From the NCBI GenBank assembly GCA_949298955.1, contig CASFYQ010000003.1, positions 88,221 through 152,220 on the forward strand: DNA of 64,000 nucleotides, in the 5' to 3' direction. The position numbers and the translations under genes were made by a program. The notes beneath the pieces were generated by a model. That model made no database searches, was not told where the DNA came from, and saw nothing but the letters and a program-made list of their open reading frames with translations. Within the stretch, counting starts at the first letter, position 1. Every line of letters starts with the position of its first letter. Below, piece by piece: positions 9,150 through 17,764 of this stretch. This stretch comes from an uncultured Bacteroidales bacterium. GTDB lineage: Bacteria > Bacteroidota > Bacteroidia > Bacteroidales > Barnesiellaceae.

Positions 9150-9192
9150 AGCCGCTCGATACATCTTGCCGATGTGCCGGGCGGTTTTTTTG
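9150..9192 (+). terminator. Rho-independent terminator of grpE-dnaJ
   Basis: An imperfect stem (CCGCTCG...CGGGCGG enclosing ACATC/GATGT) is followed by seven T residues, 24 nt past the dnaJ stop. Confidence 0.8.
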
Positions 9193-9198
9193 TGCCGT

Positions 9199-9319
9199 GT
9201 CATTCCGTAATCGAATGGGAATTGGCAGAGTGTGGCAAATGAAAAAGTAGAGATGCACGCTTCACGCGCCCTGAGGAATACCCTTGCCCGGGTATTTCCT
9301 TCGTCAGGTGCGGAATGAC
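9199..9319. repeat. Palindromic intergenic repeat, copy A
   Basis: The segment is bounded by inverted GTCATTCCG (9199-9207) and CGGAATGAC (9311-9319) and holds an inner imperfect palindrome built on AATACCC/GGGTATT. It shares CCGGGTATTTC and GTCATTCCG with the gap at 36135-36190, which suggests a degenerate repeat family rather than coding DNA. It fills the space between dnaJ and the convergent beta-lactamase gene. Confidence 0.4.
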
Positions 9320-9345
9320 CGAAATGTGTGGAATGGCAAAGGGTA

Positions 9346-10311
9346 TCACTCTGCCCGGGAGGTGGCTCCTTCGGGCAGGCGAGTAGATAGTGAGGAGGAT
9401 TTGTGTCGGAGCGAAGAACTGATGGAATTGTAGACGATGCGGGTAATCTGGGCGATGAGGGCGGCGTTGGTGCGGTCGCTTTCGCGAGAATCTTTCACGA
9501 AGACGGCCAGGAAACAGAGGCGCCCGTCGGGCAGGTAAAAGAACCCGGCATCGTTGTCGCCGGTCTTCACCCCATCGATGCGGTCGGAGCTGCCGGTCTT
9601 GTGCCCCAGCGTGAGGTCGGCAGGCAAACCGGCCCTCATCTTGTCGCTTCCCGTTGTGGTGGCGATGAGCGTCGTGCGCATGAAGCGTGTGTGCTCTTCG
9701 TCGAGCAGTGAGCCGTCGAGAATCTTTTGCAGCAGCCGTACCACCGACGAGGGGTGCGCCCAGTTGCGGTAACAGGCTCGCAGGTCGGCGTGCATCGAGG
9801 CCTCGGTCTCGGTGAGGTCATATCCTGTGATGCCCGCCCGGTCGATGCAGCTCTTTACGGCCTCGATGCCTCCGGTATAGTCGATGAGTATGTCGCAGGC
9901 GTTGTTGTCGCTCAGGGCGAGGGCATAGTGCAGCAGGTCGGCGTAGGAGATGCTGAACGGTCCCGAGGGATAGCGGTCGAGCAGTGGGCTGTATGTGTTA
10001 CGGTGCATTTGGAGGGGAGCGATTTGCCGCATGTCGTTCAGCCCGATTCCTTCGGCTTCCATGCGTTGGAGAGCGGCTACCGCTACATGCAGTTTAAATA
10101 CGCTCATGAGCGGGTATCGCACGGTGTCGTTGTGGGTGAACAGACGGCCATCGACCGAGTAGGCTACGCCCACCGTGGCCGCTTTGTCCCGCAAGATTTG
10201 TGCGATGGCACGTTCGATTGCCGCTTGTCTTTCTTGATTGGCAGCCTGGGCTGTGAAAACTCCTGCCGGCAGGAAGAGGAGCAGGACGAGGAATGCGGAA
10301 AAAGTGTACAT
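9346..10311 (-). CDS. Class A beta-lactamase (CfxA/CepA-like)
   Basis: A 321-residue periplasmic serine beta-lactamase. It has a signal peptide (1-23, ending AQA) and all the active-site motifs: SVFK (Ser70, Lys73), SDN at 134-136, the omega-loop Glu in TEASMHAD (Glu170, equivalent to Ambler 166), and HKTG at 237-240. The TEASMHAD tract is characteristic of the Bacteroidetes subclass that includes CfxA, CepA and CblA, mainly cephalosporinases. No mobile element flanks it and its base composition matches its neighbours, so it looks like a chromosomal gene. The substrate range cannot be told from sequence alone. Confidence 0.93.
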   Translation of the reverse strand: MYTFSAFLVLLLFLPAGVFTAQAANQERQAAIERAIAQILRDKAATVGVAYSVDGRLFTHNDTVRYPLMSVFKLHVAVAALQRMEAEGIGLNDMRQIAPLQMHRNTYSPLLDRYPSGPFSISYADLLHYALALSDNNACDILIDYTGGIEAVKSCIDRAGITGYDLTETEASMHADLRACYRNWAHPSSVVRLLQKILDGSLLDEEHTRFMRTTLIATTTGSDKMRAGLPADLTLGHKTGSSDRIDGVKTGDNDAGFFYLPDGRLCFLAVFVKDSRESDRTNAALIAQITRIVYNSISSSLRHKSSSLSTRLPEGATSRAE

Positions 10312-10660
10312 GACGTAAAATTATAATATAATATATAAAGGTAGGGCAAATACGGTTCTATTCTGTTGTTTTATACTAATTTAACAGAAGATTGGGAAGG
10401 TTTTGAGGGCAAATTCGGGGGCTGATTTTCGTCGATTTGATAACAAGATATTTTTTTCGTAAAAAATTATTTCGTAATATTGCACTCGCTGGTTGACTCT
10501 GCTATTCAAAAAAGTGAAAAGAAATGCGCATTTTCACGAAGGGTAAAGAGTGAATTATAGCTAATATTATCTATGATATATAAAAGTTTTTATGGAAAAC
10601 CGAATAATAGAATAAATAAATAATTAAAAACACAATTTTAAGCATTTAAATCTAAAAACC
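10312..10660. other. Intergenic region: SusC-operon leader
   Basis: AT-rich gap between the divergent beta-lactamase and SusC genes. A near-consensus -7 box TAATATTG (10475-10482) would give a 5' leader of about 175 nt for the SusC operon. That leader holds one clear hairpin, GTGAAAA/TTTTCAC (10514-10520 with 10531-10537). No coding potential, tRNA or known riboswitch is recognised. Confidence 0.5.
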
Positions 10661-13600
10661 ATGAAGGATAATCAGAAAAGCAAAATTGGGCTTTTGGCTC
10701 TTTCTTTGTTTCTGTTTGCACCGGTCTGTGCCAATGCGGCAGATCTGGCAGCAAGTGAGGCAGGAATGGAGACTGCGAAGGTGACTCAGCAAAACAAGCG
10801 CCTTATTAAAGGTGTGGTTTCCGATGAAACAGGAGAACCATTAATAGGCGTGAGCGTATTGGTAAAGGGAACCTCGATAGGAGCTTCTACCAATATAGAC
10901 GGTGTTTATTCGGTGGAGGTCCCGAATAACGACGCCGTACTCGAATTTAGTTATGTGGGTTATCAGAAAGCTACTTTGCCGATAGCCGGAGCTTCTTCTT
11001 ATAATGTCGTGATGAAGGAAGAAACCCGCGTTTTGCAGGAAGTCGTGGTGACTGCCATGGGTATATCGCGTGAATCGAAAACGCTGACTTATGCCACACA
11101 GACTATCAAAAGCGAAGAAGTAACCCGTATTAAGGAAAACAACTTTATCAACTCTCTGCAAGGAAAGAGTGCCGGTCTTACCATCGTCCCCAACAACACG
11201 GGTGCTGGCGGTGGAGCCTCTAAGATTGTGCTTCGTGGTTCTACCTCTATTCTTGGAACCAACCAACCGCTGATTGTTGTCGACGGTGTACCTATGCAAG
11301 ACGGTATGGGCACGCAGGCTACCGACAACATGATTCTCGGTGGCGGACGTAGCCGCGATGACCTCTTGTCGACAATCAACCCTGAGGATATAGACAACAT
11401 GACCATCTTGAAAGGCCCGAATGCCGCAGCTCTTTACGGTAGTGCCGCCAACAACGGTGTAATCGTGATTACGACCAAGTCGGGTGCAGCAGGTGCTGTC
11501 AAGGTGAACATCTCGAGTTCGACCTCGATCGAGACGATTGCCATGTATCCACGCACGCAACAGATATTCGGTATCAGCGGCGGAGACCAGTGGTCGGCCT
11601 GGGGCCCGAGAATCGGCTCCCGCTCGGCCGATGAGATTGCATCGGCTCCCTATCTGATGAATTCGGCCCGCAATGCCGTGAAAGATTTCTTCAATCTGGG
11701 TATGACTACCAACAACGGTTTGACCCTTAGCGGCGGTACCGAAAATTTCCGTACCTATTTCTCCTATAACAATACCTACCAGACGGGTATGATTCCCAAC
11801 AACAAGTTCAACCGTCACAATGTGATGTTCAAGGAGTCGTTCTCGCTCTTTGACAAACGTATCAACATCAACGCAAGTTTGAACTGGATACACCAGAAGA
11901 CCGACAATGCCCCGGTAGTAGGTAAGGCATTGAGTGCACTTTATGCGCTCTATCGTACACCGGGCGACATAGATATGCGCTATTTCAAGCACAACTACAA
12001 ACATGCCGGTACTGCTGCCGATATTATCGTGAGCGACCCCGAGAAAGGTAACCCCAAACTGATGGGCCAGCCGGTACAAACGTGGTATTGGTATGACCAA
12101 TATCTGAACAATCCCTATTGGGTGGCCAACATGTACAGCGATATTTTGAAGCGTGACCGCTTGCTGGCCAATGTAACTTTGGACGCCAAGATTTGGCAGA
12201 ACATCAAGTACCAGACCCGTTTCAGCATCGACTATGTAGCGTCGAACAACCTTAACGAAGAGTATGCCGGCATGAACCGTGTAGGTTTTGACTATGTGGG
12301 TGGTAAATATTTCTCGAGCAATTCGCGTTCAAGCGATATTTACAACGACCACATGCTTACCTGGAACGATCGTTTCGCCGAAAAAATCGACGTAAATGCG
12401 GCGGTAGGTACCAGTTTTACCCGTCACTACGACCGTAATTCGAGCATAACCACGGCTATCGATACCTGCGGTATCCCCAATGCCTTCGTTCCTCAAAACA
12501 GCAAGCATAGCCGTCCCAACAACCCCAATGGTAGCGCCACGTCGGCTACCGACAGTTGGAACAACTACGACTGGAGCACGGCGGTTTTTGCTACGGCATC
12601 GATTGGCCTGTTCGACAAAGTTTATCTCGACGGTAGCTACCGTTTGGAGTGGGCCCAATCGTTCCAGCAGTTTACCCAGGGCAGCGGCTATAAATCGTTC
12701 GACTACTACTCGGCCGGTGTCAACGTGCTTATCGACAAGTTCTTACCCCGTCGGGACTGGCTCAATCAGTTGAAATGGCGTGGTAGCTGGTCGGTTGTGG
12801 GTAACCCCATTCCCAACACCCTGTTCGCACGTCAGTCCTACAACTTTACCGATGGAACGGTGAGCACACGTTCGCCGCTGTTCGACGACCCGCAACCCGA
12901 GACGACGACCTCGTTTGAGACAGGTTTCGATGTGTGGATGTTTGAAAACAAGTTTAATTTCGACCTTACCTATTACAACTCTACTCTGCGCAACCAGTTC
13001 CTCTATGTAACCACCGCCAACGGCGAGTCCAAGCCTGTCAATACGGGTGTGATTCGTAACTATGGTTTGGAATTTCAGGCCGCATACCGCTGGAACATCA
13101 ACAAAGACTGGCGTTGGCAGACCGGATTCAATATTGCTTGGAACGACAACCGTATCTTGGAAACCTACAAGACCGAGACCGGAGCTCCCTATGAGGTGCA
13201 GATGGGTCCCAATGCTTTCAAAATCAAATATGTAGAGGGCGGCCGTTATGGCGATATTTATGTGAACTCGTTTGCCCGTGACGAAAACGGATACATCAAG
13301 ATCAATGACGCCGGCAACTACGAGAATGCCGTACCTGTGATGGCTTCGGGTAAATACGAGACCAAGGTGGGCAATATGACTTCGCCTGTAACTTTGGGTT
13401 GGAACAACACGTTTACTTGGAAGAATTTCAACCTCTATTTCCTGATTGACGGACGTATCGGTGGTAAGGTGATGTCGCTCACCGAGGCCGATCTCGACTT
13501 GTATGGCCTTTCGGAACGCTCGGCACAAGATCGTCTTAATGGCGAACGAGTAATCCAAAACGGTAAAGAATATGTGCTCAAAGCATTGCCCGATGGATCG

Positions 13601-13906
13601 GGTAACAAAGTTTCGGTCGAGAACTACTATACAACCATCGGTGCACTCCCCATGGAAGACCATGTTTACGACGCAACCAGCTTGCGCGTGCGTGATATCT
13701 CATTGAGCTACGACATGCCCAATCTCTTTGGCAAAAGCCAGGGCATGACCGTGCAGTTCTCGGTAAAGAATGCCTTCTTTATCTATAAAAACTCTCCTGT
13801 AGACCCCGACATTTCGGTATCGGCCGCCAACGGTTATTCGGGTATCGATTGCTATTCGTTGCCTACATCGCGTAGTTTCGCTCTGTCATTGAAATTCAAC
13901 TTGTAA
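10661..13906 (+). CDS. SusC/RagA-family TonB-dependent glycan transporter
   Basis: A 1081-residue outer-membrane importer. Order: signal peptide (1-26), carboxypeptidase-D-like regulatory domain (~48-125, starting IKGVVSDETGEPLIGV), TonB plug (~135-265, with QGKSAGLTI and the typical LVVDGVP-like strand IVVDGVPM), and a 22-strand beta-barrel ending RSFALSLKFNL with the terminal aromatic/hydrophobic strand. It takes up oligosaccharides together with the SusD partner 30 nt downstream. Lying with a GH85 enzyme, its cargo is probably an N-glycan-derived oligosaccharide (inference from context). No anti-sigma/ECF pair flanks this locus, so regulation is not apparent locally. Confidence 0.96.
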   Translation: MKDNQKSKIGLLALSLFLFAPVCANAADLAASEAGMETAKVTQQNKRLIKGVVSDETGEPLIGVSVLVKGTSIGASTNIDGVYSVEVPNNDAVLEFSYVGYQKATLPIAGASSYNVVMKEETRVLQEVVVTAMGISRESKTLTYATQTIKSEEVTRIKENNFINSLQGKSAGLTIVPNNTGAGGGASKIVLRGSTSILGTNQPLIVVDGVPMQDGMGTQATDNMILGGGRSRDDLLSTINPEDIDNMTILKGPNAAALYGSAANNGVIVITTKSGAAGAVKVNISSSTSIETIAMYPRTQQIFGISGGDQWSAWGPRIGSRSADEIASAPYLMNSARNAVKDFFNLGMTTNNGLTLSGGTENFRTYFSYNNTYQTGMIPNNKFNRHNVMFKESFSLFDKRININASLNWIHQKTDNAPVVGKALSALYALYRTPGDIDMRYFKHNYKHAGTAADIIVSDPEKGNPKLMGQPVQTWYWYDQYLNNPYWVANMYSDILKRDRLLANVTLDAKIWQNIKYQTRFSIDYVASNNLNEEYAGMNRVGFDYVGGKYFSSNSRSSDIYNDHMLTWNDRFAEKIDVNAAVGTSFTRHYDRNSSITTAIDTCGIPNAFVPQNSKHSRPNNPNGSATSATDSWNNYDWSTAVFATASIGLFDKVYLDGSYRLEWAQSFQQFTQGSGYKSFDYYSAGVNVLIDKFLPRRDWLNQLKWRGSWSVVGNPIPNTLFARQSYNFTDGTVSTRSPLFDDPQPETTTSFETGFDVWMFENKFNFDLTYYNSTLRNQFLYVTTANGESKPVNTGVIRNYGLEFQAAYRWNINKDWRWQTGFNIAWNDNRILETYKTETGAPYEVQMGPNAFKIKYVEGGRYGDIYVNSFARDENGYIKINDAGNYENAVPVMASGKYETKVGNMTSPVTLGWNNTFTWKNFNLYFLIDGRIGGKVMSLTEADLDLYGLSERSAQDRLNGERVIQNGKEYVLKALPDGSGNKVSVENYYTTIGALPMEDHVYDATSLRVRDISLSYDMPNLFGKSQGMTVQFSVKNAFFIYKNSPVDPDISVSAANGYSGIDCYSLPTSRSFALSLKFNL

Positions 13907-13936
13907 TAAAGAACGGTTTTATAAAAAGTTATAAAG

Positions 13937-15694
13937 ATGAGAAAAACAATATATTCAATCGGATTACTTATTGCCGAATCCATATTATCGATTGGTCTCT
14001 TCACCGCTTGCGGCGATCGCTTTCAAGAGGAATATCCTTGGATGATCGGGCGGCAGGAAGATATGGACAACACCAACGAAGAGGGTGCAGGCGCTACCGA
14101 CATCACGGTTCTTGAAAAAGAGCTTCGCGGTGCGATTCCCTATATGATTAGTTATACAAAGGGAGGTGGCTGGCAGCCTCATGCCTATCAGTATCAGCGT
14201 TCCAACAATATCGACAATTATGCCGGATATTGGACAACTACCAAGAGCACCTTTGCTTTTGGTGGCCCGCTGCCCACGCTTTATACTTTCCCAAACGATT
14301 ACCTGGGCGGCCCTATGGACAACTCGATTTTCACCCAGTCCTACAATGCTATTCACCATGCCACCGAGCTGGGCAAACCCGAATGGCGTGCCGTGGCCTT
14401 GATTATCCAAGCCTACCAAGGACACGAGATTGTCGATTTCTACGGAGCAGCACCCTTCTCCGATTGGCGTAATTTGCAGCGTAACCCGCCGTTGACTTAT
14501 GAGAAAGGTGAGGATATTTACAACATCATCTTCAACGACCTCGACGAGGCTATCCGTATTTTGAAAGAACGCCAACCGTCGCGGGAAGAAATTGCCAAAA
14601 TCGAGGATTTGACCATTATGACGCTTTCCAATGGCGAATGGCGCATGTGGGTGAAATTTGCCAACTGCATCAAGATGCGTATGGCTATGAATATGGTTAA
14701 GTATGATGTAGGCACGGCCCAAATGAAATTTGAACAGGCTGTGACCGACGATGTAGGTGTACTCACCGAGGCTGATGTGAGAGATATTGCTTATTATCAA
14801 GAGCAAAATGCCTGTGCCTTGTGGGTTCTCGGTAACTCATGGCACGATATCCGTTTGGGAGCTTCGCTCGAGAATATCCTCAAACGTTATAATCACCCGC
14901 TGCTCACCCGTTGGTTCGATACCAATGCTTATCCCATCAAAGAGAAATCGTCGGGTGTACAGGCTCCTATTGACGTCTATGGCGTACGAGCCGGTATCAG
15001 CATGCGTAACAGCAACACCACCGGTAAGGATAAGGGAGGGTACGGCCCGTTCTCGACTCTTTCCGGCGAGTGCAAATATATGCACCAGCCCTTCTTCAAA
15101 CGCACCGAGAGCCTCTTCCTGATGGCCGAGGGAGCTTTGAGAGGTTGGAATACGTTGGGCCGCACGGAAAAAGACTTGTATGAAGCCGGTATTCGTCTTT
15201 GCTTCCAGGAGAACGGGATTACCGACGAATCGGTAATCAATGAATATCTGGCCCAGACCGAGGCAAAAGACATCGATTATGTTGACCCGTATAACAACGA
15301 GAATAATATTGCCGGTCGTGTGAAAGTGGGTGTAAAATGGGACGAAAGCGATACGAAAGAAGTGAAACTCGAAAAGATTATCACCCAGAAATATATTGCC
15401 AATTTCCCCATGAGTGCCGAGGCCTGGACTACTTTCCGTCGCACAGGGTATCCTCGCATCTTCCCGGTTAAGGTAAACTCCGATAATTCGCAAGGTATCG
15501 ATACCGAGTTGCAAATACGCCGTATCCCCATTGAAGAGACCGCGAACAATACGCTGGAAATCGCTTCGCTCGTGCAAGCTCTCGGACAGCCCAACATAGG
15601 AGCTTCACGCGTGTTCTGGGATAAACCTACCGAGTCGAGAGGTGAGCAAAGCCCCGACAATGAATATCCATTGGTAATTCCTGTAAACTTTTAA
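13937..15694 (+). CDS. RagB/SusD-family glycan-binding lipoprotein
   Basis: A 585-residue surface lipoprotein and partner lid of the SusC transporter. The signal ends in a lipobox (LFTAC, Cys about residue 26). SusD features include tetratricopeptide-like helices and the segment IIQAYQGHEIVDFYGAAPFSDW, common near the N-terminal SusD domain, and the C-terminal RagB/SusD region ending PDNEYPLVIPVNF. It belongs to the SusC operon (30-nt gap upstream, 19 nt downstream). At 585 residues it is within the usual 500-650 range. Confidence 0.94.
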   Translation: MRKTIYSIGLLIAESILSIGLFTACGDRFQEEYPWMIGRQEDMDNTNEEGAGATDITVLEKELRGAIPYMISYTKGGGWQPHAYQYQRSNNIDNYAGYWTTTKSTFAFGGPLPTLYTFPNDYLGGPMDNSIFTQSYNAIHHATELGKPEWRAVALIIQAYQGHEIVDFYGAAPFSDWRNLQRNPPLTYEKGEDIYNIIFNDLDEAIRILKERQPSREEIAKIEDLTIMTLSNGEWRMWVKFANCIKMRMAMNMVKYDVGTAQMKFEQAVTDDVGVLTEADVRDIAYYQEQNACALWVLGNSWHDIRLGASLENILKRYNHPLLTRWFDTNAYPIKEKSSGVQAPIDVYGVRAGISMRNSNTTGKDKGGYGPFSTLSGECKYMHQPFFKRTESLFLMAEGALRGWNTLGRTEKDLYEAGIRLCFQENGITDESVINEYLAQTEAKDIDYVDPYNNENNIAGRVKVGVKWDESDTKEVKLEKIITQKYIANFPMSAEAWTTFRRTGYPRIFPVKVNSDNSQGIDTELQIRRIPIEETANNTLEIASLVQALGQPNIGASRVFWDKPTESRGEQSPDNEYPLVIPVNF

Positions 15695-15713
15695 TCCATA
15701 AAAAACAAAGGAC

Positions 15714-17645
15714 ATGAAACGATATAGCATTATAGTATTATTGGCAACTTTCCTCGGGGTGACGCTTTTCTCTGCGTGCGAGGAAGAGGCTACGCTCGAT
15801 GGGGCCTCCGAGATATATATTACCATCGACCCCACGAATATCTCTTTAAAGATAGGCGATACGGTGAGAATTTCGGCTACGGTTACCAATCTGAGCGGGA
15901 AAGTAATCCGAACCCCGATTGCTTGGTCGGTCGAAGATAAATCGGTAGCCCGGCTCCTTGGCGATACCGCCATCATTGCCGTGAATGGCGGCCAGGAAAA
16001 AGAGACCAAACTCAAAGCCATGCTCGAGAATGGGAAATATGCCTTGACCACAGTCTCGGTATCGCGCAATCTGCCCGAGGGTGTTACTTGTGTGGAGAAC
16101 GACAGCACATTTATTGAAATGACATCGAAACGGAGCTATAACATGGCTCACGACTCTATCTTGTTTGCCGTTTCGCCCAAAACTCTTCTTTATGACTACA
16201 AACCGGTAGCTACGCTTGAAGGTGTTACTGCCTTTGACCCTATGGTAACAGTCGATACCGTGAAGGGCCTCGTAGCGGTTCATTATGCGGCACCCCGTTC
16301 TTCGGGTGAGGGCAAGATTTCTCTTTCTGTGGGCGATGCCTCCATGGCTAAGTCGGCTTCTTGCGATATTGTGATTGCTCCCGAGCTGATGGCTACTTTC
16401 TATGGTGAGAAATATGCCAATATGCCCTATTTGGGAACTCGGCCTTCCAAAGAGGTATTGTCGATGTATTTTGCCTATACCTATGAAGCCGAGATGGACA
16501 TAAACTCCGAGGATACACTGCGTATCGCCATGAACATACAGTCGGGTGCCCGCGAGGACATCGAGAACGGTTACAACGCCTATCGTTGGGAAGTCGTATC
16601 GGGCGGTTCGGTTGTTATCTCGGGAAAATCCAATGAATATGTACAAAACGAAGGCTTCGATGCGGTACTCACGGTACGCTCGGGCGTGGAGGAAGGTTTG
16701 ACCGAAATTCACTGTATCACCCCCGACACCGTGTTTGTCGCCACCTTCAATGTGCAGGATTTCACCAACCGTTATCCGGTAGACGAGATTACGGTCGATC
16801 ACGATCCTATAATCTTGCCGGTGGGTGGTACGGTACTGCTCACGACGGGTGTAATCCCGGCTTCGTCTTATGCTTATCATAAACCGGTAGTCAAGGCCGT
16901 TGATCCTACCAAAGTATCGGTGGGAGAGTATGATGGCAACGTAATTCCTATCAGAGCACTCGAATTGGGTGAGACCGAGTTGGTTCTCACCTCCAACGGC
17001 AAGGAAAAACGCGTGAAAGTAACCGTTACAGAGGGTATCCAGTCGGTTCTGTGGGTATCGGGCAATGCCCGTACACTCTTCGAAGGCCAGTCGGTTCAAT
17101 GGGGTATCGATGCCAAGACCCTTTCGGGCGACGAGAATCCCTATGATGTAACGTGGATTTCGACTAATCCCGATGTGCTCACGGCCGAACAGAGTGGCGA
17201 TGACAACAAGCACGGTACGATTACCGGTATTTCGGCCGGTACGTCCGATGTGACTGCCGAGGTAGCCGGAGTATCTTCCGAGGTCGCTACGGTTAAGGTA
17301 ATTGCCCTGCCTGTCGGTTTGAACCTGACAGCTTCCAATACCGAAAAAGCAAACTCGGCTGTATATGAAGACGGCAATGATTTGGTCGTGATTATAACAT
17401 CGACAGCCGAATACAATCAAATCATGCTTACTCTCCCCGACGCATATAAAGGCGATTATGACGGAGTTTATTCGATTCCCAGCGGTACGGTTGTCAATGT
17501 CGACGGTGCTACGGCCGAGGTCGTTTCGGGTAGTCTTACCGTTACCACAACCGGTGGCGAGACTGTCGTATCATACGATATATCGGGTCGTGTAGGAAGC
17601 CGTACCTTCTCGATTAAGGCTACCGATGTTCCGGTATCTCTCTAA
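15714..17645 (+). CDS. Surface lipoprotein with Big2-like Ig domains (candidate surface glycan-binding protein)
   Basis: A 643-residue lipoprotein with lipobox LFSAC. At least three bacterial Ig-like (Big2) stretches can be seen: residues ~25-110 (SEIYITIDPTNISLKIGDTV), ~355-430 (VDEITVDHDPIILPVGGTV) and ~435-520 (TWISTNPDVLTAEQ..GTITGISAGTSDVTA). In Sus-type loci the gene at this position usually encodes the SusE/F-like surface glycan-binding protein, and that is the most likely role here, though no sugar-binding residues can be named. It is co-transcribed with SusC/D. A long hairpin after its stop separates it from the GH85 gene. Confidence 0.8.
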   Translation: MKRYSIIVLLATFLGVTLFSACEEEATLDGASEIYITIDPTNISLKIGDTVRISATVTNLSGKVIRTPIAWSVEDKSVARLLGDTAIIAVNGGQEKETKLKAMLENGKYALTTVSVSRNLPEGVTCVENDSTFIEMTSKRSYNMAHDSILFAVSPKTLLYDYKPVATLEGVTAFDPMVTVDTVKGLVAVHYAAPRSSGEGKISLSVGDASMAKSASCDIVIAPELMATFYGEKYANMPYLGTRPSKEVLSMYFAYTYEAEMDINSEDTLRIAMNIQSGAREDIENGYNAYRWEVVSGGSVVISGKSNEYVQNEGFDAVLTVRSGVEEGLTEIHCITPDTVFVATFNVQDFTNRYPVDEITVDHDPIILPVGGTVLLTTGVIPASSYAYHKPVVKAVDPTKVSVGEYDGNVIPIRALELGETELVLTSNGKEKRVKVTVTEGIQSVLWVSGNARTLFEGQSVQWGIDAKTLSGDENPYDVTWISTNPDVLTAEQSGDDNKHGTITGISAGTSDVTAEVAGVSSEVATVKVIALPVGLNLTASNTEKANSAVYEDGNDLVVIITSTAEYNQIMLTLPDAYKGDYDGVYSIPSGTVVNVDGATAEVVSGSLTVTTTGGETVVSYDISGRVGSRTFSIKATDVPVSL

Positions 17646-17654
17646 GTAATAATC

Positions 17655-17699
17655 ATTCTAAGGCAAGAAACGCAGATGGAGCGCTTCTTGCCTTAGAAT
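17655..17699 (+). terminator. Long intercistronic hairpin inside the glycan operon
   Basis: Nineteen-base arms (17655-17673 and 17681-17699, one mismatch, 7-nt loop) lie 9 nt past the lipoprotein stop. No T-run follows, so partial termination, RNA processing or 3'-end protection of the upstream message are all possible. Confidence 0.6.
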
Positions 17700-17764
17700 C
17701 TGAAATAAATCCAATTGCAACCGTGATTGAATCTTATACTTTTATTAACCCAAAAACAATTTCC

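Noticed and set aside
7957..9258. 433-codon minus-strand frame opposite dnaJ
   Set aside because: It is a shadow of the dnaJ codon pattern. DnaJ is complete on the plus strand.
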